A program made the translations under genes and the position numbers. A stretch of 64,000 nt of DNA from Argentina anserina. Its lineage: Eukaryota; Streptophyta; Magnoliopsida; Rosales; Rosaceae. The stretch lies in contig NC_065874.1 of assembly GCF_933775445.1 (NCBI RefSeq), forward strand, positions 11,861,001 to 11,925,000, in the 5' to 3' direction. This document shows, piece by piece, positions 11,278-28,149 of this stretch. The notes under the pieces were generated by a model, which was given only the letters and a program-made list of their open reading frames with translations, searched no databases and was not told the DNA's origin. The stretch's first letter is position 1. Each line of letters starts with the position of its first letter.

Positions 11278-11637
11278 TCCTTATCCAGAGTGAAGTTCCA
11301 ATTTTGGCACACTTTTCAGTCAAATTTTTGCACCATAAGCGATTCAATATTTAGGTATGTTATTCAAGATCATCTCTACAAAGTTTCATCCAATTTGACA
11401 ATGGTTTGAGCTTTCAAAATTGAGATTTACACGAACGGTTCACGTTGAACAGTTTTAATTCATTCATTGATTTAATCTAATTTCAATACCTTAACGATGT
11501 CCGAATTGGATGAAACTTTGTAGATGATCTTGAATAGCATACCTAAATATTGAATCGCTTATGGTGAAAATATTTGACCGAAAAGTGTGCCAAAATTGGA
11601 ACTTCACTCTCTAATTTTAAAGTGAAGCTAGGAACTG
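11275..11637. mobile_element. 363-bp inverted-repeat element flanked by TA (Tc1/mariner-like MITE?)
   Basis: It begins CAGTCCTTATCC and ends with the inverse, CTAGGAACTG. Both arms contain AGAGTGAAGTTCC, TTTTGGCACACTTTTC, GATTCAATATTTAGGTATG and AGATCATCT in opposite orientation around a centre near 11455, so the whole element can fold into a hairpin. Both ends abut TA, and the TA tracts run on to 11653. TA flanks and CAGT ends fit a Tc1/mariner-type MITE, but insertion in a TA microsatellite makes the target duplication ambiguous. Confidence 0.75.
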
Positions 11638-12453
11638 TATATATATATATATATGTCAACTTGCAATTTAATCGACCAAAAATGAACTTGTAATATTAAA
11701 GAGAGGAACCACTCGACTACGTACTTCCCAGTTCCCTGTTTCATTACGGTCCTTTGTCGACCAGAAAAATAACTTGCTTTCGGAAAAGCTGCAATTTAGC
11801 CTGAAGCTGGCTGCCAAAACATTACATATTTGATATATTTGTGTTCATTCGATATATTTGCTACCATTATTTTCTTGTCAAACATTTGATCTGACTGTTG
11901 TGCAAAGCTATTGCTTCAAGCATATGTAGCCAACAAACACATAATCACGACGAACGGGAGTATATTGATGCTTTCTGCCAATCCAACGAGTCGTTAAGAT
12001 CATCATGCAATTGAAATCAGCTGGTGAAAATGAAATTACTCGATGAGTTTGTATAATCATCTAATGTACGCAATCAGAATTGACATAATTTTTGTTAAGT
12101 TATCATCTATTGATCTCACATCATTACCAAGAATTAGTTAGACACAGACTAGGCACTCTTAAATAAAAGAATGCATTATGTTAAATAAGTTTGATTATCA
12201 TGTTACAAACATAGTTCCTCACACAGACAAGAAGTGTTGAATATGAATAAGACAACAAACAAATGTATTATATTACTTTGAGTAAAACTATGTGCATCTT
12301 TGAACTTGCAAATAAACCCGAAATTCATTGCTGGATATCGTTTTTGATTCTGTAGGAGAGCCTGCAGAGGCCTCTGGTCTTAAGTTAGTTCCCCATGTTT
12401 GATCTATATAAGATCCAAGAATAGAAATGTTTCATCAAAACCCGTTTCAAAAC
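11638..12453. other. Intergenic, 3' flank of the S4 gene
   Basis: AT-rich, with no coding region, RNA gene or clear repeat beyond the (TA)n tract at its start. The last few hundred bases are probably the 3' untranslated region of the minus-strand S4 gene. Confidence 0.5.
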
Positions 12454-15400
12454 TTACAAATAACGAATCAACTCTATTGCAAACTTCCCCTTCCGTGTAG
12501 TGTTAATTTCTCCAATCTGAAACAAATAATATTAAACCATCAAAAACCAGCCTAAGAATATAAAGAGTAGAGATATAATATTAAAACTTCAGATCCAGGC
12601 TGAAAGAAAATAAAGAGTAGGGAAACATGAGTGCAGATGCTAGATATGTCATCGTAACATGAATCCGTATAAGACTCACACTTTGTGATTAATAACAAAG
12701 AAAAAGCATACAAGCTATTATGCTTAACGTCCAATAAAAAAATTAAAGATACTTCTATCAATCAAGAAAATAGTGACAAAAGCATCTCCAAGTTCTACGG
12801 AGACAATCATTGTATCAAACTACCAAATATTGGTAGGAGCATTTATCTTAAATTTGTTTGCTTTCTAAAATTTCTTTGTGGAAGTAGCACCCTTGTGCAG
12901 TTGGACCCTCACCAATCACCATTGTAGCGTCATACTGACTTGAAGTATGACAAGATTGAGGAAACCCATAAAAATGGGATTTTCCAATCCATACGTGTTA
13001 CAAAATACTGGAGATATTAGTATCTAACGAAAAAGTATACATGTCCAATAACAACATTAAGCTAGCTGTATGTGAGGTGCCATAGCTGAAGAGTAATAAC
13101 CGTGGCTTTAATTTTATCTAATTACTCACCTTCAGTCTTCCTTTTCCTCTAACTGATACAATATCCCCAGCCCTGAGTGTAGCTCCGTTTTTAGTAACAG
13201 GGGTCCAGTTGAGGCGCACATCCCCATCACTGTACAAAGAAGAAAGAAATGTAACGCCGTGCTCTCACTCGTTCTAGATTCTTTAGACATGTGATTGAAT
13301 CAGACAATGAGAATAAGGTACACACATGAAATGTGATTACATTTGGAGTAAGGTTCTAGTACGAAATAACACATGCAAAGGAAAAAAAAAACCAAGATGT
13401 TAGGCTTTGACCAATGTTACTACTTAAGTACTAAAACACATGCAAAACATTTTATATTGAAATTTGTTTAGGGAGTGTGCTAAGGATTAGTGAATCTTGA
13501 TAGAGACCATCACCAGAAGACATTGTAGGAGACTATATGCTATAGAATAGGAAAAGATAAACAAGTTAGCAGCCAATGGCATAGGTTATCAAATTAATTT
13601 TCTGAGCATGCACGTATAGTAAATCACTGTCAAACTATGCAGTCACCAACATCACGCAATTAACAAACTGAAGAAACATAATCAAAACAAGGGATATAAT
13701 GGTATAACATAAAGAGCTTTACCGGATCAGGTCAACTAGCTTCGACCGTGAAATCTTAAAACCTGCACTAGCTATAGCATCGATCCTCGTTGATGCTTCT
13801 ACGGTTTTGAATGACTTTGTACTGCAAAGGGAACCATACTATAGTTACTAATAGATCCTAGAACAACAGTACCACAGAATAATAAATGGTAAAACAAAAA
13901 TGGTACTTTGAAACCTTGGTGGTTCGTAATCAATGGAGATCAACGGTATCTTAGTAACAGATACTGGGACATTACCAACCTGCAAGAGGGAAACTTCTTT
14001 ACAAAATGAGATGTATGCATTAAAATTATGTGAGTGATCTTGACCCATGAAACAAAAATAATTCTCATTTAATGCAACCTGAACAGTACCGTTCTCATTT
14101 TAAGCTTGTACAATATTCATCGCTATTTTTATCTCCCAGTGAACATTTGCAATGACCACTGAAAGTATAACAATGCCACTAAAAATTTCTCTGATGTTGC
14201 TGCTATTTAGTAACAACCGAGATGTAACTCATTCAACTAAACTAATTTGCACCAGAGATATTTAAATATTACCATAGATTAGATAGAACGTGGACAGGAA
14301 GTAAGGCGGCCAAACCATTTATTGATGTTGAAAAGGAACATAAGAATATCAAGAGACAAATCGACTCAATATACCTTGTCAAGTGATGTCATAAGATAGT
14401 CAATGAGTTCCGGAACAATCATGACCTGAGCACCCTTCTCCCCCTGACAGGATTATGAAAAATATTAATATAAACTCACCCAACCGGGCCATAACCCACT
14501 ATGCTTACTTCCACTGATAATCTATGTATAAACTTGCAATAATAACTCAAGCCTGTATATCATGGGTAGCAAATAAGAAGAAATCAGAGAAGGCTCAATT
14601 AGCAAAGCGGGATTCTAAAAGACAGCTCTGAAAGACTGGTGTAACTTGAGGGATGATACTTGAAAAAAAAAACACCTCTCTAAACACACTCTAATGACAC
14701 CTCACCCTACTATGGAAGGTTGAGCATCATACACTATGTGTTAGCGTTATCAGACCTCTGTACAGGAAAGTCCTATCATTGCCAATTCCAGAGAAGAATT
14801 CATCCGTTAGTTTAGGCCAAGTTGACATGCAGTTTATTTATATAAGCTCTGTTGTTCTATAACAGAAAAGTAAGTGTTGCAGACAGAAACTTAAAGTTCA
14901 TTTAGACTCATCGAGGTCTGAAAAATGGGAGATACAGAAGAATCTTTTGAATGTGCCTATGTAATAGGCTGAAGGCAAATAGCAATTGGATCTGGTCAGA
15001 AAATGAGATACAGCTTCTTTGCATTTAAGTTGTATTTGAGATTTGCATCAAATAGGAACCTTGCCAGACAGTATTAAATAACATCAGCATAGGACTAGCA
15101 GCAACTACAATAAGAAGATGCATGATACCTGTAAGATAACATCTCCAACCTTCTCCCTGGCAATCCCTGTACCAAGAATCGCTCCAAGGAAGTCTCCATG
15201 AGAACAAGGTTGGAACCCAAAGTTTCCTGTGATACTGAAATCATTAACCATCAAGGAGAAATAAGAAAAAGGTTTCACATTGTTAAACATGGTTGTTTCT
15301 ACAATATGAAAACGGTAGAGATACACATACCTCAATGCTGCAATTATGTCAGGATCACTTGTCAAAACTTCTGGATGTCCAACAGATATCCGACACCGCT

Positions 15401-16291
15401 CAGCCTAGACAAATGAGAAGCAGAAACTACAATTAAATGTCTATGACATTGAGCCTCTGAGCCGCATAAAATATAGCTGAAACTAATATATCTCAACCTG
15501 CGGGTATCCACCCTGAGAAACTGCTTTCAAATCTGCTAGCTTTGTCAACGCTCGCATTGACTCTTCTATCACCGGAGGGGTTAGGAAATTCGTATGGAGA
15601 ACTTCTCTTCTTGATGATGCACGTCTAGCCTACAGTAAACCAAAAAAAAAAACATAGAGATGCCAGAAACAAGCATAATTCCATCTTCAAGGAACAAATA
15701 CAGCAAAACTACATTACACAATCACTCATCCATCAATGTCACAGTAACCAAGATGCTGTATACCCTGATAAATGTCCGAAAATCTAAAGTTCATAGTTGT
15801 CCCATATATGATTAAGAAACAAAATATGGTCATGGTAAGAAACTATAGCTAGCAGATAGATTTAAAAAAAAAAAAGGTTAAACAAGTACCATGTCAAGAA
15901 TACGCTTCACTTCTTCAACAACAGTTTTGTCTCCCACACCTTTAAGTAACTCAGAAACATCCCCTTTTACAGCTTGAGCTAACTGGCATAATCCTGAAGC
16001 TGTATCATTTAAAAACATAACAACAGCTAAGTACCCAACAATCAAAATGGGTGTTCAAATTTACAAAGAAATAAGCGAATGCAATGAGTGGAATGCGCAA
16101 TGATCAAGCATCAAGTAAGCATAAGGCAAGGTCGCACCTGAAGAAGTCAAACGAGGAGTGAGAGGAGAAGTGAGAAGGGTGGTGCGGTGAGAGAGGCTGT
16201 TGTTTTTGAGAGGATGAGAGAGAGCGAAACCCAGAGGCAGAGCTGCCCTTCTGAGAAGAAGTGACGCTGTTACGAAACTGGTGGCAGCCAT
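12454..16291 (-). CDS. Plastid-targeted S4-domain RNA-binding protein (YlmH / PSII S4 family)
   Basis: Ten exons, read as 16291-16138, 15999-15890, 15629-15498, 15404-15331, 15234-15129, 14443-14375, 13979-13915, 13821-13723, 13229-13130 and 12516-12454, join in phase to 323 residues. The start was chosen for its strong context (GCCATGGC). The N-terminus (MAATSFVTASLLLRRAALPLGF) is a Ser/Arg-rich plastid transit peptide. The centre carries ITGNFGF and HGDFLGAILGTGI, hallmarks of the YlmH-like family, and the C-terminus is an S4 domain (about residues 235-315: RIDAIASAGFKISRSKLVDLI, then a GDVRLNW strand). The family is shared with cyanobacteria, where a member is linked to photosystem II and relatives bind rRNA; the role here is inferred. 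All splice sites are GT-AG. Its neighbour RPL8 is divergent, with about 760 bp between the start codons. Confidence 0.9.
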
Positions 16292-16914
16292 GGCCCCTAT
16301 TTGCAACTCTGTCTATGCTTGATTCTGCTTCAAATAAACTAAGACAGTTCATCTTATAACACACAACTAAGGGAATTAAGGAGGTATTATTGCGATTTAA
16401 AAAAAAATTGTAAATATATTACTTTTATAAATACTGTCAGTCAATAAATTGTAAATAAAACGGCTGTAAATATAGTCTATGAGCTATCAATCGAACAAAT
16501 ACATCTTAATCTTCTACTAGTAATGGGTGTATGATGTATGGTAACGCTTAATTGTCACATTCTTCGACATTCTTATGAACAAATAGAATTTTCACGTCTT
16601 GAAAGATAAATGAAAATTAAACAATTAAACATAAACAGTTTCAAAACTATTAATTTTGAAATTCTTAAACAAATAAATAAACGAGATTTAGTCGAACAAG
16701 GTATCAAATTTTTATCATTATAGTCAAATGGGGTTAAAAACAGGGGAACTGAGAACAAACTTCAATTTAACAATCCGGCCAAGTTACCAATGCAAAATAC
16801 AATGTACATCGAACGGTTTTGTTTTGACTCCATAAAAATACCCAATACTTGGTGAAAATACCGAGCAAATAATAGTAAAAAAACAAACAAACTGGGTTTT
16901 AAATGTGCAGCATC
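16292..16914. other. Bidirectional promoter region between the S4 gene and RPL8
   Basis: About 620 AT-rich bases between two divergent genes. No ORF of interest. The left 100 bases are the S4 gene leader; the right end leads into the RPL8 promoter elements. Confidence 0.6.
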
Positions 16915-18654
<1,740 letters not shown>

Positions 18655-18934
18655 AACTGATATTACATTCTACATGGTCTGTTTATTTCATTGTTCTGTT
18701 TTGGTACGGCATCTTTTGCTCCATAGATTTTTATTATGTACTAGTGTGCTTCAAGTTGGAGAAATTTTGTTTGGCTCCATAAAAATACCTATATTTGGAA
18801 TTCCTATATTTATCAAGATTTGGAATTCCTATATTTGCACCAGTTGTTTGCTTATCCGCCCAAGTATTAGATTGAAATGTTGACATTTAGGAAGCAACTT
18901 TTGTTGAAAATTCATTCTGGAAAGAGCTTCAGGT
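18655..18934 (+). other. RPL8 3' untranslated region and junction with copia remnant
   Basis: Holds the RPL8 3' UTR (T-rich, with a short duplication of TTGGAATTCCTATATTT near 18797-18833) and then the unclear left edge of the copia remnant. I found no 5' LTR matching the one at 23369, so the copia copy seems truncated on the left. Confidence 0.5.
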
Positions 18935-18991
18935 TTGATGTTCTTTCCAGAATGTTTCAAGATTTTGACAGACAGGCAAAGCTTCGTAACA

Positions 18992-21900
18992 ATGCCAATT
19001 CTCAGCTTATCTGGATTCGTTGACTTGGTTCCGGCCCCTGTGTGTTCTCAGCTCCCTGATGTTCCGACTTTCGAAGTATCTGTCAAAAGTTCTGGTTCAT
19101 TTGGGGGCACTAAACTCAATAGAACCAATTTCTGTAAATGGAAACGACTCGTGGCTGCTCATCTTCGAGGCATGCACAAGATGGGTCATGTCACCGGCGT
19201 CAGTAAGGCTCCTAGTCCTGAGGATATTGTTGCTTACAGTAAATGGGACGACGACGACGGTCTTGTCATGTCCATCTTATGGAAAGCTATGAATGATGAG
19301 ATAGTTGATCTAGTGGAGGCATGTGTCACTGCACAGGCAATATGGGAGACACTAACTGGCTTATATACTAATGACTCTGATTTCATACTGGTTCGTGAGT
19401 TAATGTGCACAGCTTTGACCATACACCAGGATGGGAAAACGGTGGCGCACTATTTCACCAAACTAAAGAATATTTGGGCTGAAATTGATGTGAAACGTCC
19501 TTGCATGATTCAAAATCAAGAGGATATTGTTTGGTACCAAAAGGAGAAAGAGCTTGAACGAGTTCACCATTTCCTAAAAGGTCTTGATGCCAAGCATACC
19601 AGTGGGAAAGGCAAATTGCTCCGAATAACCGAACCACCTAGCCTACTCACCGTTTTCACCTATATCTGAAATGATGAGTCTCAGCAGGAGAGTATTCTTC
19701 CGGCATCGGCTGTCATTTCCAGCCTTACTGTTCATGCTCGATCTCCGGCACCACCCCTTCCGCAAGCAACTTCTGATCCCCTTCATCGACAAGGACCACC
19801 ACCAGGTTTCGGGAATCAGCCCCGCCTTCCTTGCTCTTATTTCCATGATACCAACCATGCTCGTGCGACCTGTTGGAAATTATATCCACATCTTAGGCCC
19901 AAGAGGCCTAATTATCGTCCCCAGGCAAAAGCAGCTCTTCACTTAGTTTCGGAACCCGATATCTATGGTGTGGTTGGGCATGATCATCATACTGCTGGAG
20001 GAGCACCTACCGCATCCATCGTTGGCCGTAGTCAAATTGGTATGGCCTTCAATATTTCTCACTCTGTTAGTTTTGATACATGGATTATTGATTCTGGTGC
20101 ATCTGATCATATGACTTATGCCAAATCTTATTTTACCGTATTATCCCCTCCACTCGTACCATATGTTACTAATGCTAATGGTTAGGCATTCCCCGTGTTA
20201 GGGACAAGGTATGTTCGTATTACTCCCACCATAGAGCTTCACAATGTACTCTATGACCTGCTTTATCTCATCATTTGATATCTGTTCCCCAATTGAACGC
20301 TGACGCTCAGTGCTATGTGACCTTTTTTCCTATATATGTGATATTTCAGGATCTTCTCACCGGACAGGTAATTGGTCGAGGGTATCTGAGGAGCCGATTG
20401 TTTCATCTGGATCTCACATACGCAGGGGAAAAACCATGGGGACAGTCTCTGACCGCTTTACTCTCCACTTCTGACAAGCTAAGTGAAGTTTGGTTATGGC
20501 ATCGTCGCTTAGGGCATCCATCTTTTAGTGTTATGAAAAACTCCATGCCTACTGTATTTATTAATGTGGACGAGTCTTGTTTACGTTGTGAGACATGTGT
20601 TTTGGGCAAAATTCATCGATCTACTTATTCCCCTAGTAATTCTATTAAAAGTTTTCTTCCTTTTGAATTAATCCATTCTGATGTTTGGGGACCCTCGAAA
20701 GAGTCCACTGTATCAGGAATGTGATATTTTGTGTCATTTATTGATGATTGCACACGTCTTTCATGGACTGTTCTCTTAAAAATAAAGATGAGGTTTTTCC
20801 AGCTTTTCGTGCCTTCCATACCTCTGTCCAAACACAATATAATGCCACCATTCGAATTCTTCGTTCTGATAATGGGGGGGGAATATGTGAATCATGTCTT
20901 TCAGGAGTTCTTTAACACACACAGGATTGTTCATCAAACAACGTGTCCATACACACCTGAGAAAAATGGGGTTTCTGAAAGAAAAAATCGTCATTTACTT
21001 GATATGACTCGATGTATTCTTTTTAGTGCCTACATGCCTAAATACCTTTGCGGTGATGCTGTCATTACTTCCGCTCACCTTATTAATCGTCTTTCATCTC
21101 GTGTCCTTCAAGGGAAAGTTCCCTATGAGGTGCTTGCATCTCATGTCTCATTACCCTTTTTTCATAATCTTCCTGCCCGTGTTTTCGGTTGTGTTGCTTT
21201 TGTTCATCTTCCACAACATCAGCGTTCTAAGTTGGATGCCCGGGCCGTTAAATGTGTGTTTTTTGGGTACGGAGGACATCAGAAAGGGTACCAGTGCTAT
21301 CATCCCCCTACTCGGAAGTACTACGTTACTATGGATGTTACCTTTTTTTAAGACATGAGTTATTTTTCCTCTTCCGATACTGCTCTTCAGGGGGAGAATT
21401 CATATCTTGAAGAGCTGTATCATGGAGAGAGGGAGACAAGTAAGCCAGTCGATATGGTAACAGGTTCCATTGAGATTACCAATGTGTCAGCCACACAGGC
21501 ACCACCAGAGGTCGTCACTCAAGAGATTGAGACACCAGAAGCTGACAACACAACTGCCCCTCATGTCTCTCGTACCACTGTTTATACCCCTGACCAATAC
21601 TCTCCTGGTACAGAAGATCACTCATCTGAGGTTAGTCATTCTATTAGGGATATTAGTAGACAATATGTTTTGCCAAATAGGTATACTCGGGGACAACCAA
21701 CAAAAAAAATATGAACCTACCCTTCAGACTAAAGCCAAGTATCCGGTGGCAAATTTTATATATACCAAAAGATTATCTAAGTCATATGAGTCATTTGTGA
21801 ATCAAATATCTACTGTATCAGTACCTAACAAAATGCATGATGCATTGGGAGATCTAAAATGGAGGAAAGCAATGGAGGAAGAGATGGAAGCATTACAAAA

Positions 21901-23330
21901 TAACAATACTTGGGAGCTTGTACCTCCACCATATGGCAAGAAGACTGTAGGATACGTTGGGTGTTTACAGTGAAACATAATCCAGATGGGTCAATAAGCC
22001 GGTATAAAAGCACGCCTAGTAGCGAAGGGGTTCACCCAGACATATGGCATAGACTATGATGAGACATTTGCACCCGTTGCAAAGATGGACACTATCCGGG
22101 TATTACTCTCTGTCGCTGCTAACTTGAACTGGCCACTTAGGCAGTTTGATGTTAAGAATGCATTCCTTCATAGAGAACTAACAGAGGAAGTATGCATGGA
22201 TCTTCCGCCTGGATATGTGACCGCTTCCCCAAGTAACTCCGTATGCAGATTGAGAAAGTCTTTGTGTGGTATTAAACAGTCACCTCGTGCTTGGTTTGGA
22301 AGATTCTCACAATTCATGAGGAAAATTGGCTACAGACAAAGTAATTCCGACCACACGTTATTTCTCAAACATCAACAAAGGAAGGTAACAGCCATAATTA
22401 TATATGTTGATTATATGGTAGTTACTGGGAATGATACTGTTGAGGTGGACAGATTACAAAAACAGCTCGCCACAAAGTTTGAGATGAAGGACCTAGGTAC
22501 ATTCAAGTACTTCTTAGGCATTGAAGTCGCCCAGGGAAGTGATGGTATCTATCTGTGTCAGAAGAAGTACATCTTTGATCTACTAACAGAGACATGTATG
22601 TTGGATTGCACTCCCATTGATACTCCTATTGAGCAGAACCATCGGTTAGCAGAGTATCAAGATCAAGTCCCTACTGACAAACCTCATTATCAGAGGCTAG
22701 TTGGACGCCTGATTTATCTATCACATACCAGACCAGACGTTGCGTATACAGTAAGTGTAGTAAGTCAGTTCATGCATAATCCCAGTGAAGACCACATCGA
22801 TGCTGTTGTAAGGATCTTGAGGTACTTGAAGTCAGCTCCGGGAAGATGAGTAATGTTTTCTAATCACAACAATACCCTTGAGGTTTGTGGCTTTACAGAT
22901 GCAGACTGGGCTGAAAATATTACAGATCAGAGGTCCACATCAGGGTATTTTACCTTTGTTGGAGGTAATCTTGTTACGTGGAGGAGTAAGAAACAAAATG
23001 TGGTAGCTCGATCTAATGCTGAAGCAGAATACAGAGGCATGACTCAGGGAGTGTGCGAGTTGTTGTGGCTTAGGAATTTGCTACAAGATTTAGGTGTTAA
23101 ACCTAAGTGTGCAATACAATTGTACTGTGACAACAAGACAGATATTGATATTTGACATAATCATGTGCAGCATGATCGTACAAAACATGTAGATGTTGAT
23201 CGTCACTTTATAAAAGAGAAGTTAGACGCTAAGATCATTTGCTTTCCATTTGTTCATACAGAAGAGCAACTTGCGGATATCTCATCAAAGGAGTGTCCAA
23301 GAAGGTTTTTTATGACTCACTTTGCAAGTT
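18992..23330 (+). pseudogene. Copia gag-pol remnant with many stops and frameshifts
   Basis: Gag (18992-19669) keeps the UBN2-type core (KLNRTNFCKWKRLVAAHL). A degenerate zinc knuckle lies near 19830. Protease (about 20040-20185) keeps WIIDSGASDHM, with the active DSG at 20090. The zinc-binding part of integrase (LWHRRLGHPS, CLRCETC) lies at 20490-20600, and the core runs to 21350. Reverse transcriptase (22085-22848) reads YVDY at 22403-22414 where the family has YVDD, so the catalytic pair is broken. RNase H (22853-23155) keeps GFTDADWA and AEYRGM. Stops or frame changes are seen at 19667, 20183, 20723, 21350, about 21712, 21971, 22846 and 23153. It cannot be active. Confidence 0.9.
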
Positions 23331-23368
23331 GGGTATGATTGATGTGTATGCGCCAACTTGAGAGGGAG

Positions 23369-23571
23369 TGTTAGCGTGTGTGAGCTTTGTAAAGCAGCAA
23401 GCCATGTTACTCATGGTGGTAGAACAGTTAGATGCATCATTAGAGATAGTGCTAACAGCAATGCAATTGTCCAATTCATTTCCTATAAATAACTAGTTTT
23501 AGACTTGTATCAATATAATCAATCAATAAATTCAAGCAATATACAAGCTTCATACCTTTTCTAGTGTTAAC
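23369..23571 (+). repeat. 3' LTR of the copia element
   Basis: Begins TGTTAGCGTG directly after the purine tract AGAGGGAG. It contains a CTATAAATA box-like sequence near 23484 and AATAAATT near 23525. The right end is placed near CTAGTGTTAAC but is uncertain because the usual terminal CA is not clear and no second LTR is available. Confidence 0.65.
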
Positions 23572-24335
23572 TAGCTGGATCAACCCACATTCCATTCTAT
23601 AGAAACGAAAATTCTACGTTATCTCTATCACTCTATGACTATCTCAACCTTTCATTTCATCCCATGTCGTTATTTCCTGGAGTGCGTATACACCGGTGTT
23701 ATTCCCTTTACTGTTTATAGTCTATTCTTATCGTGTACATGTGGTTTGATTAATCGTACTGAACCAAACATATTGACTATGTACATGCAAACTTTTCTCT
23801 GGCAGTGTGATCAATCAAAGCTCCGAAGAAAGTTGGACCAGGCACCTAGCTATATGTACAAAAATTTAGTCATGTCTCCACCAATATCCTGATGACTTGG
23901 TTGTACGTTCTTATCTTTTTTTTTTTTTGAAGGATGGTTGTTCTTATCTTGACGTTTGCATCTATATTCCGAACTGTATAAATATTGGTAGGATAGCTAG
24001 CTATCACTTGAATTAGAGGCTCTATAAGAGTATTCTTTTCTGAGAAAGACCAAACCAGGTTGGAGATGACACCCTACATACGATTTCTTTCTGTTACAAA
24101 ATAACAAAACTAATGCAACTCATTGGATTAATTGAGTTTTATTTCAATTTGATAAACTGAGTACAAATTTAGTGCTTTTTCCCTTGGTCAATGACTCAAT
24201 ATTATCATCATTCTTCCTGGATTAATTAGATTATTCTTCTGTTGTTCTCTTTCCAATTTCTTGATGTGTATTTCTGCTCTTAATGGATATTGATAGTCTT
24301 GCGTTTACTATATGTTCTAGTCAATGGATACAGAA
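23572..24335. other. Intergenic; part resembles the upstream region of the CRK gene
   Basis: No gene. Bases 23590-23800 look like a diverged copy of the sequence upstream of the receptor kinase: both have a CATTCCATT / CACTCCATT block followed by AGAAACGAAAA, then CTGTTTAT, ATGTGGTTT/C, and ATTGACTATGTACAT. This would fit a relic promoter of a lost kinase paralogue. Confidence 0.45.
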
Positions 24336-24936
24336 TGTTAAACAACGACAAACGTGACATGTGAACCAACTATACCGATATTGTCCCAACTTAACCACCT
24401 CACAGGTGTTGGGTTTTAATCACAAAAGGCATTGGTACAATTGTGTATTATCCACTCACTTATAAGCTTTATTTTATTTGTCACTTCTTAGATGTTGGAT
24501 CTCTCATCTCCAACACGCCCCCTCACGTGCAACCTAATTTTTAGGTTTTTAGGTCTGCACGTGACAAATTAACATCCCACATACTGGGACGAAATAAACT
24601 AAAATCCAGTAACCAACGACATTTGATGACAATCCAATCGGAAACTCTATGATGGCATAATAATGACACTCATTTTGGGCCCATGACAAAGTGACACTCA
24701 ACTCGGGCTCACAACATATTGGAGGCGCGACTGGAGAGGGACCCGCTCTGATACCATGTTAAACAACGACAAACGTAACCCGTGAACCAACTGTACCGAT
24801 ATTGTCCCAACTTAACCACCTCACATGTGTTGGGTTTTAATCACAAAAGACCTCGGTACAATTGTGTATTATCCACTCACTTATAAGCTTTATTTTATTT
24901 GTCACTTCTTATATGTGGAATCTCTCATATCCAACA
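24336..24936 (-). mobile_element. TRIM-like miniature LTR retrotransposon, complete
   Basis: Two 180-bp direct repeats (24336-24515 and 24757-24936), each starting TGTTAAACAACG and ending CCAACA on the plus strand, enclose 241 bp of non-coding DNA. Read on the minus strand, the right repeat is the 5' LTR and is followed at once by TGGTATCAGAGC, the tRNA-Met primer site (24745-24756). The left repeat is preceded by the purine tract GAGGGGGCG. Flanks are CAGAA and CGGAA, a 5-bp target duplication with one change. There is no coding capacity, so it would depend on proteins of another element. The small differences between the LTRs suggest moderate age. Confidence 0.9.
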
Positions 24937-25377
24937 CGGAAGAGTTAGAGAATACAAGGGAAACAAAACAACAAAGAAAAAAAACAGAAACAGGTTGCAG
25001 AGATGGAACTATTAAGCAGTACAATAAACAAGAAAACGTAGCTGGTTACCGAAGAACCAGACAACCAGTAACTTTCAGTTCTTATTTTTTCTTACTGTTA
25101 TAGAAAATTTCACATTAGAACCAAAAAAAAAATACCAGAACACCGGCATCAAGAATATTTAAATCGGTCGTTTTTTGTATATAACAGACAAGACCACATA
25201 AGATTAATGAACATCAATCTCTAAAATTTAACCTCAATCTCAGCTGATACATACACAGACTTTCCCACAGCACTTGATCTTGATGGAAATAGCATCAAGC
25301 TCAAACGTTCCCTTAATTAAACATACAACGGTTTTTACTAATGACAGTGATTAAATTACAAATATATGCTTGAGCGT
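24937..25377. other. 3' flank of the CRK gene
   Basis: AT-rich and A-rich sequence with no coding region. The right part is probably the 3' UTR of the minus-strand receptor kinase. Confidence 0.5.
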
Positions 25378-28037
<2,660 letters not shown>

Positions 28038-28149
28038 GTCTATTTCCCTACACGAAACTAGTTCACTTATTCTGTAATTGTTCTTGAGCTTCAGATACTA
28101 GCTAGCTTAGCATAATCAACCAGACACTCCATTATAGAGAAACGAAAAG

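Larger units (their letters stand above)
18935..23571 (+). mobile_element. Ty1/copia retrotransposon, 5'-truncated and decayed
   Basis: Domain order gag, protease, integrase, reverse transcriptase, RNase H identifies a Ty1/copia element. Only the right LTR is present (about 23369-23571), preceded by a purine-rich priming tract (AGAGGGAG). No left LTR or primer site is seen between RPL8 and gag. Its internal region resembles the second copia element at 43-48 kb on the other strand, but their LTR starts differ after TGTTAGC. Confidence 0.92.

Noticed and set aside
10875..11409. Several overlapping ORFs on both strands (up to 145 codons)
   Set aside because: They arise from the palindromic symmetry and TA repeats of the two miniature elements; no domain or codon pattern supports translation.
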